The notes under the pieces are model-generated. The model searched no databases, was not told the DNA's origin, and worked only from the letters and a program-made list of their open reading frames with translations. Shown here piece by piece: positions 35,303-43,845 of a DNA stretch of 64,000 nucleotides (position 1 is the first letter of the stretch; every line of letters begins with the position of its first letter). The translations under genes and the position numbers were made by a program. The stretch covers positions 1 through 64,000 of the forward strand of contig JAPYSU010000005.1 of assembly GCA_029936425.1 (NCBI GenBank), given 5' to 3'. Origin of the DNA: Litorimonas sp. GTDB taxonomy: Bacteria > Pseudomonadota > Alphaproteobacteria > Caulobacterales > Maricaulaceae.

Positions 35303-36178
35303 ATGAAACGTAAGGGAATTATTCTCGCTGGCGGAACCGGAACTCGCTTGCATCCAAGCACGATTTCAGTCTCGAAGCAGCTCATGCCGGTTTATGATAA
35401 ACCGATGATTTATTATCCGATCAACATCCTTATCCAAGCGGGCATTCAAGAAGTTTTGATCATCACGACACCTCACGATCAGCCCGCATTTAAGAATCTT
35501 CTGCAGGATGGCAAGCAATGGGGGATGGATATACAATATGCCGTCCAGCCTAGTCCTGACGGATTGGCGCAAGCCCTGATTATTGCTGAAGATTTTCTCG
35601 ACGGTTCCCCAAGCGCGCTGGTTCTGGGGGATAATCTGTTTTTCGGTGACGCCTTCAATATTTCAATTGATGATGCATCTAGGCACTTATCGGGTGCGAC
35701 GGTTTTTGGATATCGGGTGAAAGATCCCAGTGCTTATGGCGTTGTAGGTTTCGATGACAAGAAAAACGTAATTTCCCTTGTTGAAAAGCCTGAGAAACCC
35801 GCTTCTGACTATGCTGTGACGGGACTTTATTTTTATGATGAACATGCCAGCGAATATGCAAAGCAAGTTACGCCTTCAGCTCGTGGAGAATTAGAAATCA
35901 CGGCTCTTAACCAGATTTATCTGGACCGAGGCGAATTGCGGGTCAAGTTACTTGATGATGGGACAACTTGGCTTGATACGGGAACCCACAAAACCCTTTT
36001 ACAAGCCGCCCAATTTGTTAGCGTGATTGAAGAACGACAAGGGCGGCGAATATGTTGTCCGGAAGTGACGGCTTATGAGCAGGGCTGGATAAGCCGAGAA
36101 GAACTTTTATCCCTTGCTGCCCCCCTGGAGAAAAGTGGTTACGGTAAATATTTGTTGAAAGTTGCCAAGGAAAAGTAA
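35303..36178 (+). CDS. rfbA: Glucose-1-phosphate thymidylyltransferase
   Basis: The first step, making dTDP-glucose from glucose-1-phosphate and dTTP. The 291-residue product has K-G-I-I-L-A-G-G-T-G-T-R-L-H-P near residue 4, S-K-Q-L-M-P-V-Y-D-K-P-M-I-Y-Y-P and V-L-G-D-N-L-F-F-G, all standard for RfbA. It ends the rfbCBDA operon. Confidence 0.97.
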   Translation: MKRKGIILAGGTGTRLHPSTISVSKQLMPVYDKPMIYYPINILIQAGIQEVLIITTPHDQPAFKNLLQDGKQWGMDIQYAVQPSPDGLAQALIIAEDFLDGSPSALVLGDNLFFGDAFNISIDDASRHLSGATVFGYRVKDPSAYGVVGFDDKKNVISLVEKPEKPASDYAVTGLYFYDEHASEYAKQVTPSARGELEITALNQIYLDRGELRVKLLDDGTTWLDTGTHKTLLQAAQFVSVIEERQGRRICCPEVTAYEQGWISREELLSLAAPLEKSGYGKYLLKVAKEK

Positions 36179-36202
36179 TCAGTGAGATAGGTTCACTCAG
36201 TA

Positions 36203-37276
36203 ATGCTGAAATTCTTTGCTGGCTTTAGCGTCATATTTCTTGTTCTCCTCTTCGGAGCAGGCGCTGTTTTATATTGGCCAGAGAAAGCCTATCAACCATT
36301 TCAAGTTTCAGACGCTTATCAGAAGCAGGCTGATAGCTTCACGGTTCCGCCGATGCCAGCCGATTGGGTTTGGTCGAGTTTTATGGCCGAAGACAAGACT
36401 AAGCTTCGTTGGGGCCAAACAGGCAATTCCGGCACGGCAGATGTAACCCTTCTCATTATTCCTGGTTACACCGCTACCTTGGAAATGTATGGCGAACATA
36501 TTGATCTACTCGCTGAACGCGGATTCCATGTCGTGGGAATCGACTTGCGCGGGCAGGGTGGATCGGAACGATATTTTAAGGAGCAGCCTGAAAAGCTTTG
36601 GGTTGGAGATTTTTCAATATATTCGAACGATCTGGCTCTTTTCATTCAATCGCATGACTATGGACCGGAACGCACGGTGATACCCGTCGCAATTTCTTTC
36701 GGAGGCCATGTAGCACTTCGTCTTGCTGCAGAATATAGCGGCATGGTTGATGGACTTGTATTACTGGCCCCTGCCATTGAGCCCAAGGCCGGCAAGTACG
36801 AATTTGATCAAGCGCTCACGTTAATGAACGGGATGCGAGCATTGGGTCTGTCCAAACGTTATGTATTAGGCGGAAGTGACTGGAAACCTGTTGGCCAAGA
36901 TTATTCGGTTGCAGGAATAGAATGGTGTAGTTCCGAGGTGAAACGACTGTTTCTTCGAGATGCAATATTTACAAATAATCCGGAACTTCGAGTCGGGGGC
37001 GTCACGAACCAATGGGGCGCAGAATTTTTTGAGAGCAGTCAGTTTATAAGACAGTCCGGAATTTTAGAGACTATAGAAATTCCAGTTTTGATGTTTTCAG
37101 CAGATCAAGATGATTTTGTTTCAACAGCTGCAAATGAAGTCGTTTGCGAGGAGGCTCTGGCGAATTGCAAAAATATTGGTTATCCGGGGACGGGACATTG
37201 TCTTCCTCAGGAAACTGATAATGTAGTTTTCGATATTTTGACGAAAATAGAATCTTTCGCACTGGAACTTCAATAA
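36203..37276 (+). CDS. Membrane-anchored alpha/beta hydrolase
   Basis: A 357-residue protein with an N-terminal hydrophobic anchor (residues 4-24) and a serine-aminopeptidase/lysophospholipase-type hydrolase domain (I-P-G-Y-T-A-T-L-E-M-Y-G-E-H, then G-I-D-L-R-G-Q-G-G-S). The nucleophile elbow reads A-I-S-F-G-G-H, lacking the usual first glycine. The acid in S-A-D-Q-D-D-F-V and His in P-G-T-G-H-C-L are present, so it is probably active. It starts 24 bp after rfbA and may be cotranscribed. The substrate is unknown. Confidence 0.82.
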   Translation: MLKFFAGFSVIFLVLLFGAGAVLYWPEKAYQPFQVSDAYQKQADSFTVPPMPADWVWSSFMAEDKTKLRWGQTGNSGTADVTLLIIPGYTATLEMYGEHIDLLAERGFHVVGIDLRGQGGSERYFKEQPEKLWVGDFSIYSNDLALFIQSHDYGPERTVIPVAISFGGHVALRLAAEYSGMVDGLVLLAPAIEPKAGKYEFDQALTLMNGMRALGLSKRYVLGGSDWKPVGQDYSVAGIEWCSSEVKRLFLRDAIFTNNPELRVGGVTNQWGAEFFESSQFIRQSGILETIEIPVLMFSADQDDFVSTAANEVVCEEALANCKNIGYPGTGHCLPQETDNVVFDILTKIESFALELQ

Positions 37277-37297
37277 CAAGCCTGTCACCACCAGAGA

Positions 37298-38899
37298 TTA
37301 GACTTTAAAGAAATCAGGCATATTGCCGGCAAAACCCGTATCTTTGTTCTGTGAGAGGCCGTTGCGGTCCCGTCCTTTGCCAGACGGCTTATCTTTTGAA
37401 GAAGTCTTTTTATTGGACGTTTTCTTCTCAGAGGGTTTGGCGCCTGATTTCGGGCTTTTCTTCTTGCTGTCCTGCTTTGAAGACGAAAAGTCTTCCTGAG
37501 CCACTTTACTTTTACTCGGGGCTTTACGGCGAGAAGGCTTCTTCTTTTTTTCTTCTTTTGCTGTACTTGAAGAATCAGAAGTTTTTCCAGTCTTCTCTTG
37601 GTCGGAATGTTTGGAGCTACTGCGTTTTCGGCCCGAACTCTTATCGCCATGGCGAGATTTACGGTCACCCTTACGCCCGCGGCCTTTTTTGCGCCCACCG
37701 CCTTTCGGAAAATCTTCAATTCCCGGCACATCAATTTCTTCGATTTCATCGACTTTTAAGAGATTAAGAATATCCTGGTAATTACCTTCATCTAATCTGG
37801 CCACAAGCATGATAGTGTCACCCTCGCGTCCTGCTCGGCCTGTCCGGCCAATCCTGTGGATATAGTCCTCGGAGTGATTAGGAACGTCATAATTAAAGAC
37901 GTGGCTGACACTTGGAACATCCAATCCACGGGCTGCCACATCACTGGCAACCAGGTATTTAATTTCGCCATTTTTGAATTTGTCCAGAGTCTCAGTTCTG
38001 AGGGACTGGGACAGATCACCGTGAATAGGTGCGGCTGATTCGCCATGAACTGTAAGTGATTTCGCAACAATATCGACATCACGCTTGCGATTGCAAAAGA
38101 TGATCCCGTTATCAACATCCTCTCGTTCCATAATCCAGCGGAGCGCCGTCCGCTTTTGCTTGTGGTCAGAAGAAGGCATACGAATAATGCGTTGACGTAC
38201 TGTCTCTGCGGCCGTCGACTGACGCGCAATTTGAACTGTCGCGGGTTGGTGGAGAAACTGATCAACCAAACGCTTGATTTCATTCGGCATTGTCGCCGAG
38301 AAAAATAGAACCTGACGCGTAAACGGCGTCATTTTGAAAATTTTCTCAATGTCCGGAATAAAGCCCATATCCAGCATACGATCAGCTTCATCAACTACGA
38401 GCGTTTGCACGCCCGTCATGAGAATTTTGCCGCGCTCGAATTGATCCAAGAGACGCCCCGGCGTCGCAATAAGTATATCCACGCCTTTTGAGAGTTTGCG
38501 GTCTTGTTCGGCAAAGCTCACGCCGCCGATTAAGAGCGCCATTTCAAGCTTCAAATATTTTCCATATTGCTCGACATTTTCTGCAACTTGCGCCGCGAGT
38601 TCCCGCGTCGGACAAATTATGAGGCATCGAGGCATTCGAGCCCGCGCTCGGCCTTTCTCCAGCTTGTGCAGAGTAGGGAGAACAAATGCACCTGTTTTAC
38701 CAGTGCCCGTCTGGGCAATCCCCAGAACGTCGCGTTGTTTCATCGCGGCCGGAATAGAGCGGGCCTGAATAGGAGTCGGCTTTTCATAGCCCATATCATC
38801 GAGAGCCTTCAGGATTTTCGGCGCGAGGCCTAGCTCCTTAAAGGTAATCGTGATTTCTTCGTCCGCTGGGACTTCTTCAATATCTTCGGAGGCGCTCAA
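37298..38899 (-). CDS. DEAD-box RNA helicase, RhlE-like
   Basis: The 533-residue ATP-dependent RNA helicase has all core motifs: Q-motif near P-T-P-I-Q, A-Q-T-G-T-G-K-T, P-T-R-E-L, D-E-A-D, S-A-T, and H-R-I-G-R-T-G-R-A-G. Residues from about 400 on form a low-complexity Lys/Ser/Arg tail, likely an RNA-binding extension, ending in F-A-G-N-M-P-D-F-F. RhlE-type helicases act in ribosome assembly and RNA turnover, often at low temperature. It converges on the hydrolase gene. Confidence 0.95.
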   Translation of the reverse strand: MSASEDIEEVPADEEITITFKELGLAPKILKALDDMGYEKPTPIQARSIPAAMKQRDVLGIAQTGTGKTGAFVLPTLHKLEKGRARARMPRCLIICPTRELAAQVAENVEQYGKYLKLEMALLIGGVSFAEQDRKLSKGVDILIATPGRLLDQFERGKILMTGVQTLVVDEADRMLDMGFIPDIEKIFKMTPFTRQVLFFSATMPNEIKRLVDQFLHQPATVQIARQSTAAETVRQRIIRMPSSDHKQKRTALRWIMEREDVDNGIIFCNRKRDVDIVAKSLTVHGESAAPIHGDLSQSLRTETLDKFKNGEIKYLVASDVAARGLDVPSVSHVFNYDVPNHSEDYIHRIGRTGRAGREGDTIMLVARLDEGNYQDILNLLKVDEIEEIDVPGIEDFPKGGGRKKGRGRKGDRKSRHGDKSSGRKRSSSKHSDQEKTGKTSDSSSTAKEEKKKKPSRRKAPSKSKVAQEDFSSSKQDSKKKSPKSGAKPSEKKTSNKKTSSKDKPSGKGRDRNGLSQNKDTGFAGNMPDFFKV

Positions 38900-39006
38900 A
38901 CAGTGTCAACTTTTCGACAAATAATGGCGGCTATATCCGCCCGTTTCTTCTGCGCGCAACATATACAGGGAAAGCCCTACGTCAAGTCGAGTCATCCGCT
39001 TGGATT

Positions 39007-39633
39007 TTAGTCCGTCAAAGTGCGAACCGAAAGAGACATGCTTGGAAAATCTGTGTCTCTTTTTAGCGCTGCATTGAGGCGCCTATGATAAGTTTCCCGC
39101 GGAATTTCAATGCCGCCCAAGCTAGCCAGGTGCGGGGTCAAGAATTGCGTATCCAGGAGGGTGTATCCAGCTTCGCGTAAAGCTTTCACCAAAGCCACTA
39201 ATGCCACTTTGCTTGCATTTGTCTTAGTGGAGAACATGCTCTCGCCAAAAAAGGCGCCGCCCAAGCTAACGCCGTATAGTCCGCCGACAAGATCTTTTTC
39301 CTCATAGATTCCGACTGAAAAAGCGCACTCAGCTTGATGAAGTGCAACATAGAGATGCTCTAGCCCCTCACTGATCCATGTGCTTTCTCGGCCTTTATCG
39401 GGCGCAGCGCAGGCCCGAATAACAGAGACGAAGTCGTTATTGTATCTTACTGTCCAATCAGAATTGCGCATGAATTTCTTTAAGGAGCGGCTTACATGTA
39501 GGCCGTCTAGCGGAATAATACCTCGCAGGTCCGGATCCATTAGGAAGACTTGTGTGTCCGATCGGGAATCCGACATAGGGAATACGCCCCGCTGATAGCA
39601 TTCCAGCAAAGCGGCGGGTCCGAAAGTGTTCAT
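39007..39633 (-). CDS. aat: Leucyl/phenylalanyl-tRNA-protein transferase
   Basis: Aat adds Leu or Phe to proteins with N-terminal Arg or Lys, marking them for ClpS/ClpAP degradation. The 208-residue protein has the opening L-L-E-C-Y-Q-R-G-V-F-P-M, W-I-S-E-G-L-E-H-L-Y, G-G-L-Y-G-V-S-L-G-G-A-F-F-G-E-S-M-F-S and L-L-D-T-Q-F-L-T-P-H-L family blocks. Its ATG overlaps the crtZ stop (ATGA), placing it at the end of the carotenoid/ABC operon. Confidence 0.95.
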   Translation of the reverse strand: MNTFGPAALLECYQRGVFPMSDSRSDTQVFLMDPDLRGIIPLDGLHVSRSLKKFMRNSDWTVRYNNDFVSVIRACAAPDKGRESTWISEGLEHLYVALHQAECAFSVGIYEEKDLVGGLYGVSLGGAFFGESMFSTKTNASKVALVALVKALREAGYTLLDTQFLTPHLASLGGIEIPRETYHRRLNAALKRDTDFPSMSLSVRTLTD

Positions 39634-40112
39634 GAAATTATATTGCGCTGATTAGATTTCAGCTCTGCTTTTAGTTTGCGGACATTTCCGGCGTATAAAA
39701 ATCCGAACGAGACCGCTCCGTCTCTCTCATGCGTTGCATGATGAAGGCGGTGAGCCTGTACGAGACGTTTTAGATATCCGCCTTTGGTATGAATAAAGAA
39801 AGGCCACCTTTGATGCACCAAGCCGTCATGAACCAAGCCATATAAAATGCCATAAAGGGTTAGTCCCAAACCTACCATCCAGAAGGCTGGATATCCCATA
39901 GAGCCGATAATGAATAACGAGGCCGCAATAATACTAAAACAAACGGCATAAAGATCGTTTTTCTCAAAGACGCCCTTGGTTTCAACGTGATGGCTTTTGT
40001 GCCAGCCCCAGCCCCATCGGGAATGCATAATGTATTTATGAATGAACCAGGCGAAAATTTCCATTCCGACCAAGCTCGAAATCACGATTAAAGTCGCGGC
40101 ATACCAGCTCAT
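39630..40112 (-). CDS. crtZ: Beta-carotene 3-hydroxylase
   Basis: A di-iron membrane hydroxylase that adds 3-hydroxyl groups to beta-ionone rings. The 160-residue protein has the histidine boxes H-K-Y-I-M-H, H-K-S-H-H, H-D-G-L-V-H and H-R-L-H-H in CrtZ order between four hydrophobic segments. It is coupled to crtW by a 4-bp overlap; the two together would convert beta-carotene to astaxanthin. Confidence 0.95.
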   Translation of the reverse strand: MSWYAATLIVISSLVGMEIFAWFIHKYIMHSRWGWGWHKSHHVETKGVFEKNDLYAVCFSIIAASLFIIGSMGYPAFWMVGLGLTLYGILYGLVHDGLVHQRWPFFIHTKGGYLKRLVQAHRLHHATHERDGAVSFGFLYAGNVRKLKAELKSNQRNIIS

Positions 40113-40858
40113 GATGCATTCTTTTCAAACTTTCGGGACGGCAAACGCCACCACGGCTCATGCGGAAAGAGGTGATGTTCATGATGATAGCCGAAGTGAA
40201 AACAGGTGAGCAGTGAAAGCCAACGCGGATAGTTGTTCGTCCGGGCGTTATGATGATCTACAAATTCATCCGCGTGCCGGTGAGTAAGATACGTCCCAAA
40301 ATAAAAGAGTTGAATAGAAGATAAAATAGCTGGAATGGCCCACATCACAATCGTGTTGAGATAGGTCGCCCCAAATATGAATATATAGGCGAATGTAAAA
40401 CCAGCGAGAATGAGAAGCTGACTCCATCCGAAATATTGTGTGAAGAATTTTGTATACCAAGGCCAAAACTGATGAGGATTCTCAAGGTTAAAATCCGGGT
40501 CGCCGTCTTGCCCGGAGTTGTCATGATGGGCGTGATGGGCCGCCCGCATTTTCTTCCAGTTAAACCCCGCATAGATAAACATAATACCGGTTCCAAGTAC
40601 GGCGTTCACTTTTGGACGGCTGGGCGCAAATGAGCCGTGCATTGTGTCATGTGCGACAATAAACATGCCTGTGTAGAGCCAACATTGAAGGGCTATCAAA
40701 CCAAGTGTTTGCCAGAGTGGAGCGCTTAGAGAGTGGAAAAAAACACTGTAAACATGCACTGCAGCCCATGACGCAACGACTAGGAGCCCGAGAGGAAGCC
40801 CCCAATTCAGACGCTGGGACTTTGCCTTGTCAGAAGCTGATTTCACGCCTACGTTCAC
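40109..40858 (-). CDS. crtW: Beta-carotene 4-ketolase
   Basis: A 249-residue membrane di-iron ketolase that adds 4-keto groups to carotenoid rings. The histidine boxes H-D-T-M-H near residue 70, H-H-A-H-H near 108 and H-H-E-H-H near 228 are in CrtW order, with F-N-W-K-K-M-R-A-A-H and L-F-P-H-E-P-W-W typical of the family. It overlaps the upstream permease gene by one base and crtZ by four. Confidence 0.95.
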   Translation of the reverse strand: MNVGVKSASDKAKSQRLNWGLPLGLLVVASWAAVHVYSVFFHSLSAPLWQTLGLIALQCWLYTGMFIVAHDTMHGSFAPSRPKVNAVLGTGIMFIYAGFNWKKMRAAHHAHHDNSGQDGDPDFNLENPHQFWPWYTKFFTQYFGWSQLLILAGFTFAYIFIFGATYLNTIVMWAIPAILSSIQLFYFGTYLTHRHADEFVDHHNARTNNYPRWLSLLTCFHFGYHHEHHLFPHEPWWRLPSRKFEKNAS

Positions 40859-41946
40859 TACACTCTCATCATTTTATGCGACAATATTGATGATAAGCCT
40901 AATAACACAAATGCGGAGATAAATATAACGCTCCACACAGGCCAGAGAGACAAGACCGACTGTCCGCGTGCCAGCAGACCGTAATATGCTTCTATCACCC
41001 AGTAGTTTGGCGTGGCGATACCGAGGCTTTGTAACCAGCCTGGCATCATGAAGCGCGGCACCATGGACCCGCCGACAGCCGAGAACAATAAAACAAGAAA
41101 GGTGGAGATTGTGTGCATTTGGGTTTGAGTTGCGCAAAGCGCTGCCGTGAAAAGCGCAAGGCCAGCCGCTAACATGGCTGTGCCGAGAGACGCCACCACA
41201 AGTCCCTCAAGAAAAGGCAAAATTCGAACGCCGAAGAACAAATTGGCGACTGCAATAATAACAATGGCTTGCAACACCCCTATCGACGTTAGAAACAAAA
41301 ACTTTCCGGTCAGCATGGCCAGCGCCCCGCTCGGACCCACCATTAAGCGTTCTGATATGCCGGAGCGTCTTTCATCAATGGATATCGAGGCGCCTTGCAT
41401 GGCCGCAAACATAAGAAATAAAATGGCCGTGGCACCAATATAATAGGTGACGGATTTATCCGCAGGGCCGGCGACATTGGATGTTTCGGGAAGGGCCGAA
41501 ATTGTTGTAAAAATATCCTGACCTGTCCCGCTTTTATCTGCCAGAATTTGTCGAATTTGGCCTTTTACTACAGTGGCGGCAACCTTGCGGCTTGGGTCTT
41601 CCACAATCGTCAACAGTGGCAGCGCAGCGCTTTGAGGAGAAATCAATAGACCTACATCCGCTTGGCCAAGTTTGACTTGTTCCTTTACGTCCTCGCCTGA
41701 CCAGCTCTCATATTCAACTATGTCAAAAGTGGTTTCATCGCGAAGAGTTTCCGTAATGGCTGTGACGGCTGGATCATCTCCGATAGCTGCAAATGCCACT
41801 CGCAAATCCAGCGACCCTCCGGACGCTGTTGAAAAAATCGCGGCGAATATCGCAAAAATAACCCCGGGTAGGACAAAGGCTAAAACCAAAGCCCCTTTGT
41901 CACGCCAGAGTCTGAGCCCCATGGTCTTGAGAACAGCATAAATCAC
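40858..41946 (-). CDS. ABC-2 type transporter permease
   Basis: A 362-residue permease with one transmembrane segment near residues 19-40, a large external loop to about 175, and five more hydrophobic segments in the C-terminal half, the ABC-2 exporter layout. It overlaps the ATPase gene by 4 bp and crtW by one base, so both must be expressed together with the carotenoid genes. The cargo is unknown; a lipid, a drug or an isoprenoid compound are all possible. Confidence 0.88.
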   Translation of the reverse strand: MIYAVLKTMGLRLWRDKGALVLAFVLPGVIFAIFAAIFSTASGGSLDLRVAFAAIGDDPAVTAITETLRDETTFDIVEYESWSGEDVKEQVKLGQADVGLLISPQSAALPLLTIVEDPSRKVAATVVKGQIRQILADKSGTGQDIFTTISALPETSNVAGPADKSVTYYIGATAILFLMFAAMQGASISIDERRSGISERLMVGPSGALAMLTGKFLFLTSIGVLQAIVIIAVANLFFGVRILPFLEGLVVASLGTAMLAAGLALFTAALCATQTQMHTISTFLVLLFSAVGGSMVPRFMMPGWLQSLGIATPNYWVIEAYYGLLARGQSVLSLWPVWSVIFISAFVLLGLSSILSHKMMRV

Positions 41947-42896
41947 TTAAGCAGACCTTTGTGAAACTCAATGTGGTGCATGAGCGCTGTTAGCCCGGGC
42001 CTATAGACGGATATTTCTCTGATGGTATCGTTCTGTCCTTGCATAGCCTTCATAAACTCAGTCATAAAAGCAGCCTCACCAAGAGGTGTGGATGCTGCCC
42101 AAATCTCTTGTGACACTAGTTGTTTAAACCCCAACGGGCGCAAGACTTCGAGTGTTTTTGAGGTGGGAGGTACGCCAAACCGAAGAACAACATTTCGAGT
42201 TTCTTCAAATTGTCGAGATAAAATGTTTAAAGGTGTATCAAAAGTTAGTTTTTGCCCCTGAAAGAGCAGTAAAATCTTATCACAAAGCGTTTCAGCTTGA
42301 TCTAGTTCATGTGTAACAAGAATAACCGCTTTCCCTTGCTCTGCCTGCCTGCGGGCTAGTCTGTGTAACTCGTCTCTAGCCGGAATGTCGACTCCGGCCG
42401 TAGGTTCATCAAAAATAACGAGAGCCGGGTCGTGCATGATGGCGGCGGCGACATTGATGCGCCGCTTCATACCGCCGGATAAGTTTTGAACGAGACTGTT
42501 GGCTTTGGGGGTTAATCCGACCGCATCTAGCGCTTTCTCTGTGCCTTGAATACGCTTAGATGATTTCACGCCAAGCAAACGAGCGATGACATCAAGATTC
42601 TCTTTTACGGTAAGTTTAGGGTACAGCCCGATGTCCTGAGGCACCAAACCGATTTTGCGACGTCTATCTTGTCCCCGCTTTATGGCTTGTCCCATTATGG
42701 AGATCTGACCTGTCGATTCAACACGACCGCAGAGTGCTTTTATAAAGCTTGTTTTTCCTGCGCCGTTCGGGCCGATTACGCCGATTAATTCGCCTTTTCT
42801 AACTGACAGGTTCAAACTTTTAAGAGCCTGAAACTCTCCATAAGTGACACTTAGGTCTTTAACCTCAAGTGAGGGCGTATCGGCATGAGACATCAC
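41943..42896 (-). CDS. ABC transporter ATP-binding protein
   Basis: A 317-residue ATPase with Walker A G-P-N-G-A-G-K-T near residues 42-49, signature L-S-G-G-M-K-R-R near 145, Walker B A-L-V-I-F-D-E-P-T-A-G-V-D and the switch H-E-L-D. A C-terminal extension of about 100 residues follows the core domain, as in many exporter ATPases. It overlaps crtE by one base and the permease by four; the two form one exporter. Confidence 0.93.
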   Translation of the reverse strand: MMSHADTPSLEVKDLSVTYGEFQALKSLNLSVRKGELIGVIGPNGAGKTSFIKALCGRVESTGQISIMGQAIKRGQDRRRKIGLVPQDIGLYPKLTVKENLDVIARLLGVKSSKRIQGTEKALDAVGLTPKANSLVQNLSGGMKRRINVAAAIMHDPALVIFDEPTAGVDIPARDELHRLARRQAEQGKAVILVTHELDQAETLCDKILLLFQGQKLTFDTPLNILSRQFEETRNVVLRFGVPPTSKTLEVLRPLGFKQLVSQEIWAASTPLGEAAFMTEFMKAMQGQNDTIREISVYRPGLTALMHHIEFHKGLLK

Positions 42897-43819
42897 TAGA
42901 CGTCATTTAAGAATGCAAATTGGCGGTCAATTACAGCTTCTAGCAAAGCAGAGTTCTGCAAGCCTGCGCGGTGTAGGGCGCCTTTTGCCGAGGAAAGGTA
43001 GGTTTTCAGAGTTTGCTTGGACTTCTCTGAGCCCAGCAAAGCCAGGATTGTTGCCTTGCCCGCATCTTTCCCGACAGATTTCTGCGCTTGCGTGTCATCC
43101 ATGAGACTGTCTTTCAAATCGTCCAAAAGCTGAAACCCTTGGCCAAGGTGATAAGAAAAATCCTTTAATTCCTCTTTTTGACCAACAGTTAGCTCCGTTA
43201 AGATTGCAGCGCTGTAGATTGTAAATTCAAACAATGCCCCGGTTTTAAGGCGGTTTAATCTCTCGACATCCTGAAGGTTGGTCTGGGTGTCGTCATTTGC
43301 GAGGTCCGCCATTTGTCCCGCAATTAGCCCTGTAGAGCCAACTGAATAAGATAGTAAATCTACAAGAGCGATACGTATTGCAGGATCAATATCTCTTAAA
43401 CGGGCGAGAACTCCAAAAGCACGGTTAAGAAGTGACGTCGCGCTCAAAATCGCTGTGCTCTCGTCAAATGCAATATGGGTCGTGGGATTGTTTCGGCGCA
43501 AGGCGGCGTTATCCATGCATGGAAGATCATCTAAAATAAGAGAGGCGGCATGTACCATTTCGGCGGCGCAGCCGACATCTATTGCAGCCTGACGCTTTGT
43601 GATGTCCTTTGTAGCGCCTTGTGCAATCAACACACAAAGTAAAGGACGAAACCGTTTCCCCGGAGATAAAAGCGCATGACGTTGGGCGGCATGAAGTTTG
43701 ACGGGCCACGTTTGGTCAGAAGGGATAAGGTCGGAGAGTCGGTTTTCGATTTGTGCCTGAATTGGGCTTAAATCTTGTGGGTCAGCGATTTCTAGAACGT
43801 TTGTAGACGGTTTATTCAC
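42896..43819 (-). CDS. crtE: Polyprenyl diphosphate synthase, probable GGPP synthase
   Basis: A 307-residue trans-isoprenyl synthase. The first Asp-rich motif D-D-L-P-C-M-D has the two-residue insert of bacterial type II enzymes; the second is D-D-L-K-D. Conserved G-K-R-F-R-P-L-L near residue 54 and K-T-G-A-L-F near 193 bind diphosphate. The carotenoid context points to geranylgeranyl diphosphate synthase; farnesyl diphosphate synthase is the alternative. It lies 26 bp after the FAN1-like gene. Confidence 0.88.
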   Translation of the reverse strand: MNKPSTNVLEIADPQDLSPIQAQIENRLSDLIPSDQTWPVKLHAAQRHALLSPGKRFRPLLCVLIAQGATKDITKRQAAIDVGCAAEMVHAASLILDDLPCMDNAALRRNNPTTHIAFDESTAILSATSLLNRAFGVLARLRDIDPAIRIALVDLLSYSVGSTGLIAGQMADLANDDTQTNLQDVERLNRLKTGALFEFTIYSAAILTELTVGQKEELKDFSYHLGQGFQLLDDLKDSLMDDTQAQKSVGKDAGKATILALLGSEKSKQTLKTYLSSAKGALHRAGLQNSALLEAVIDRQFAFLNDV

Positions 43820-43845
43820 CCGAGTCTCCCTTTGCGCAACGCTTA

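Noticed and set aside
42896..43819. Farnesyl diphosphate synthase (ispA) as the name of the prenyl synthase
   Set aside because: Not excluded, but no dxs or xseB neighbour is present and the gene is locked into a run with crtW and crtZ, so GGPP synthase is preferred.
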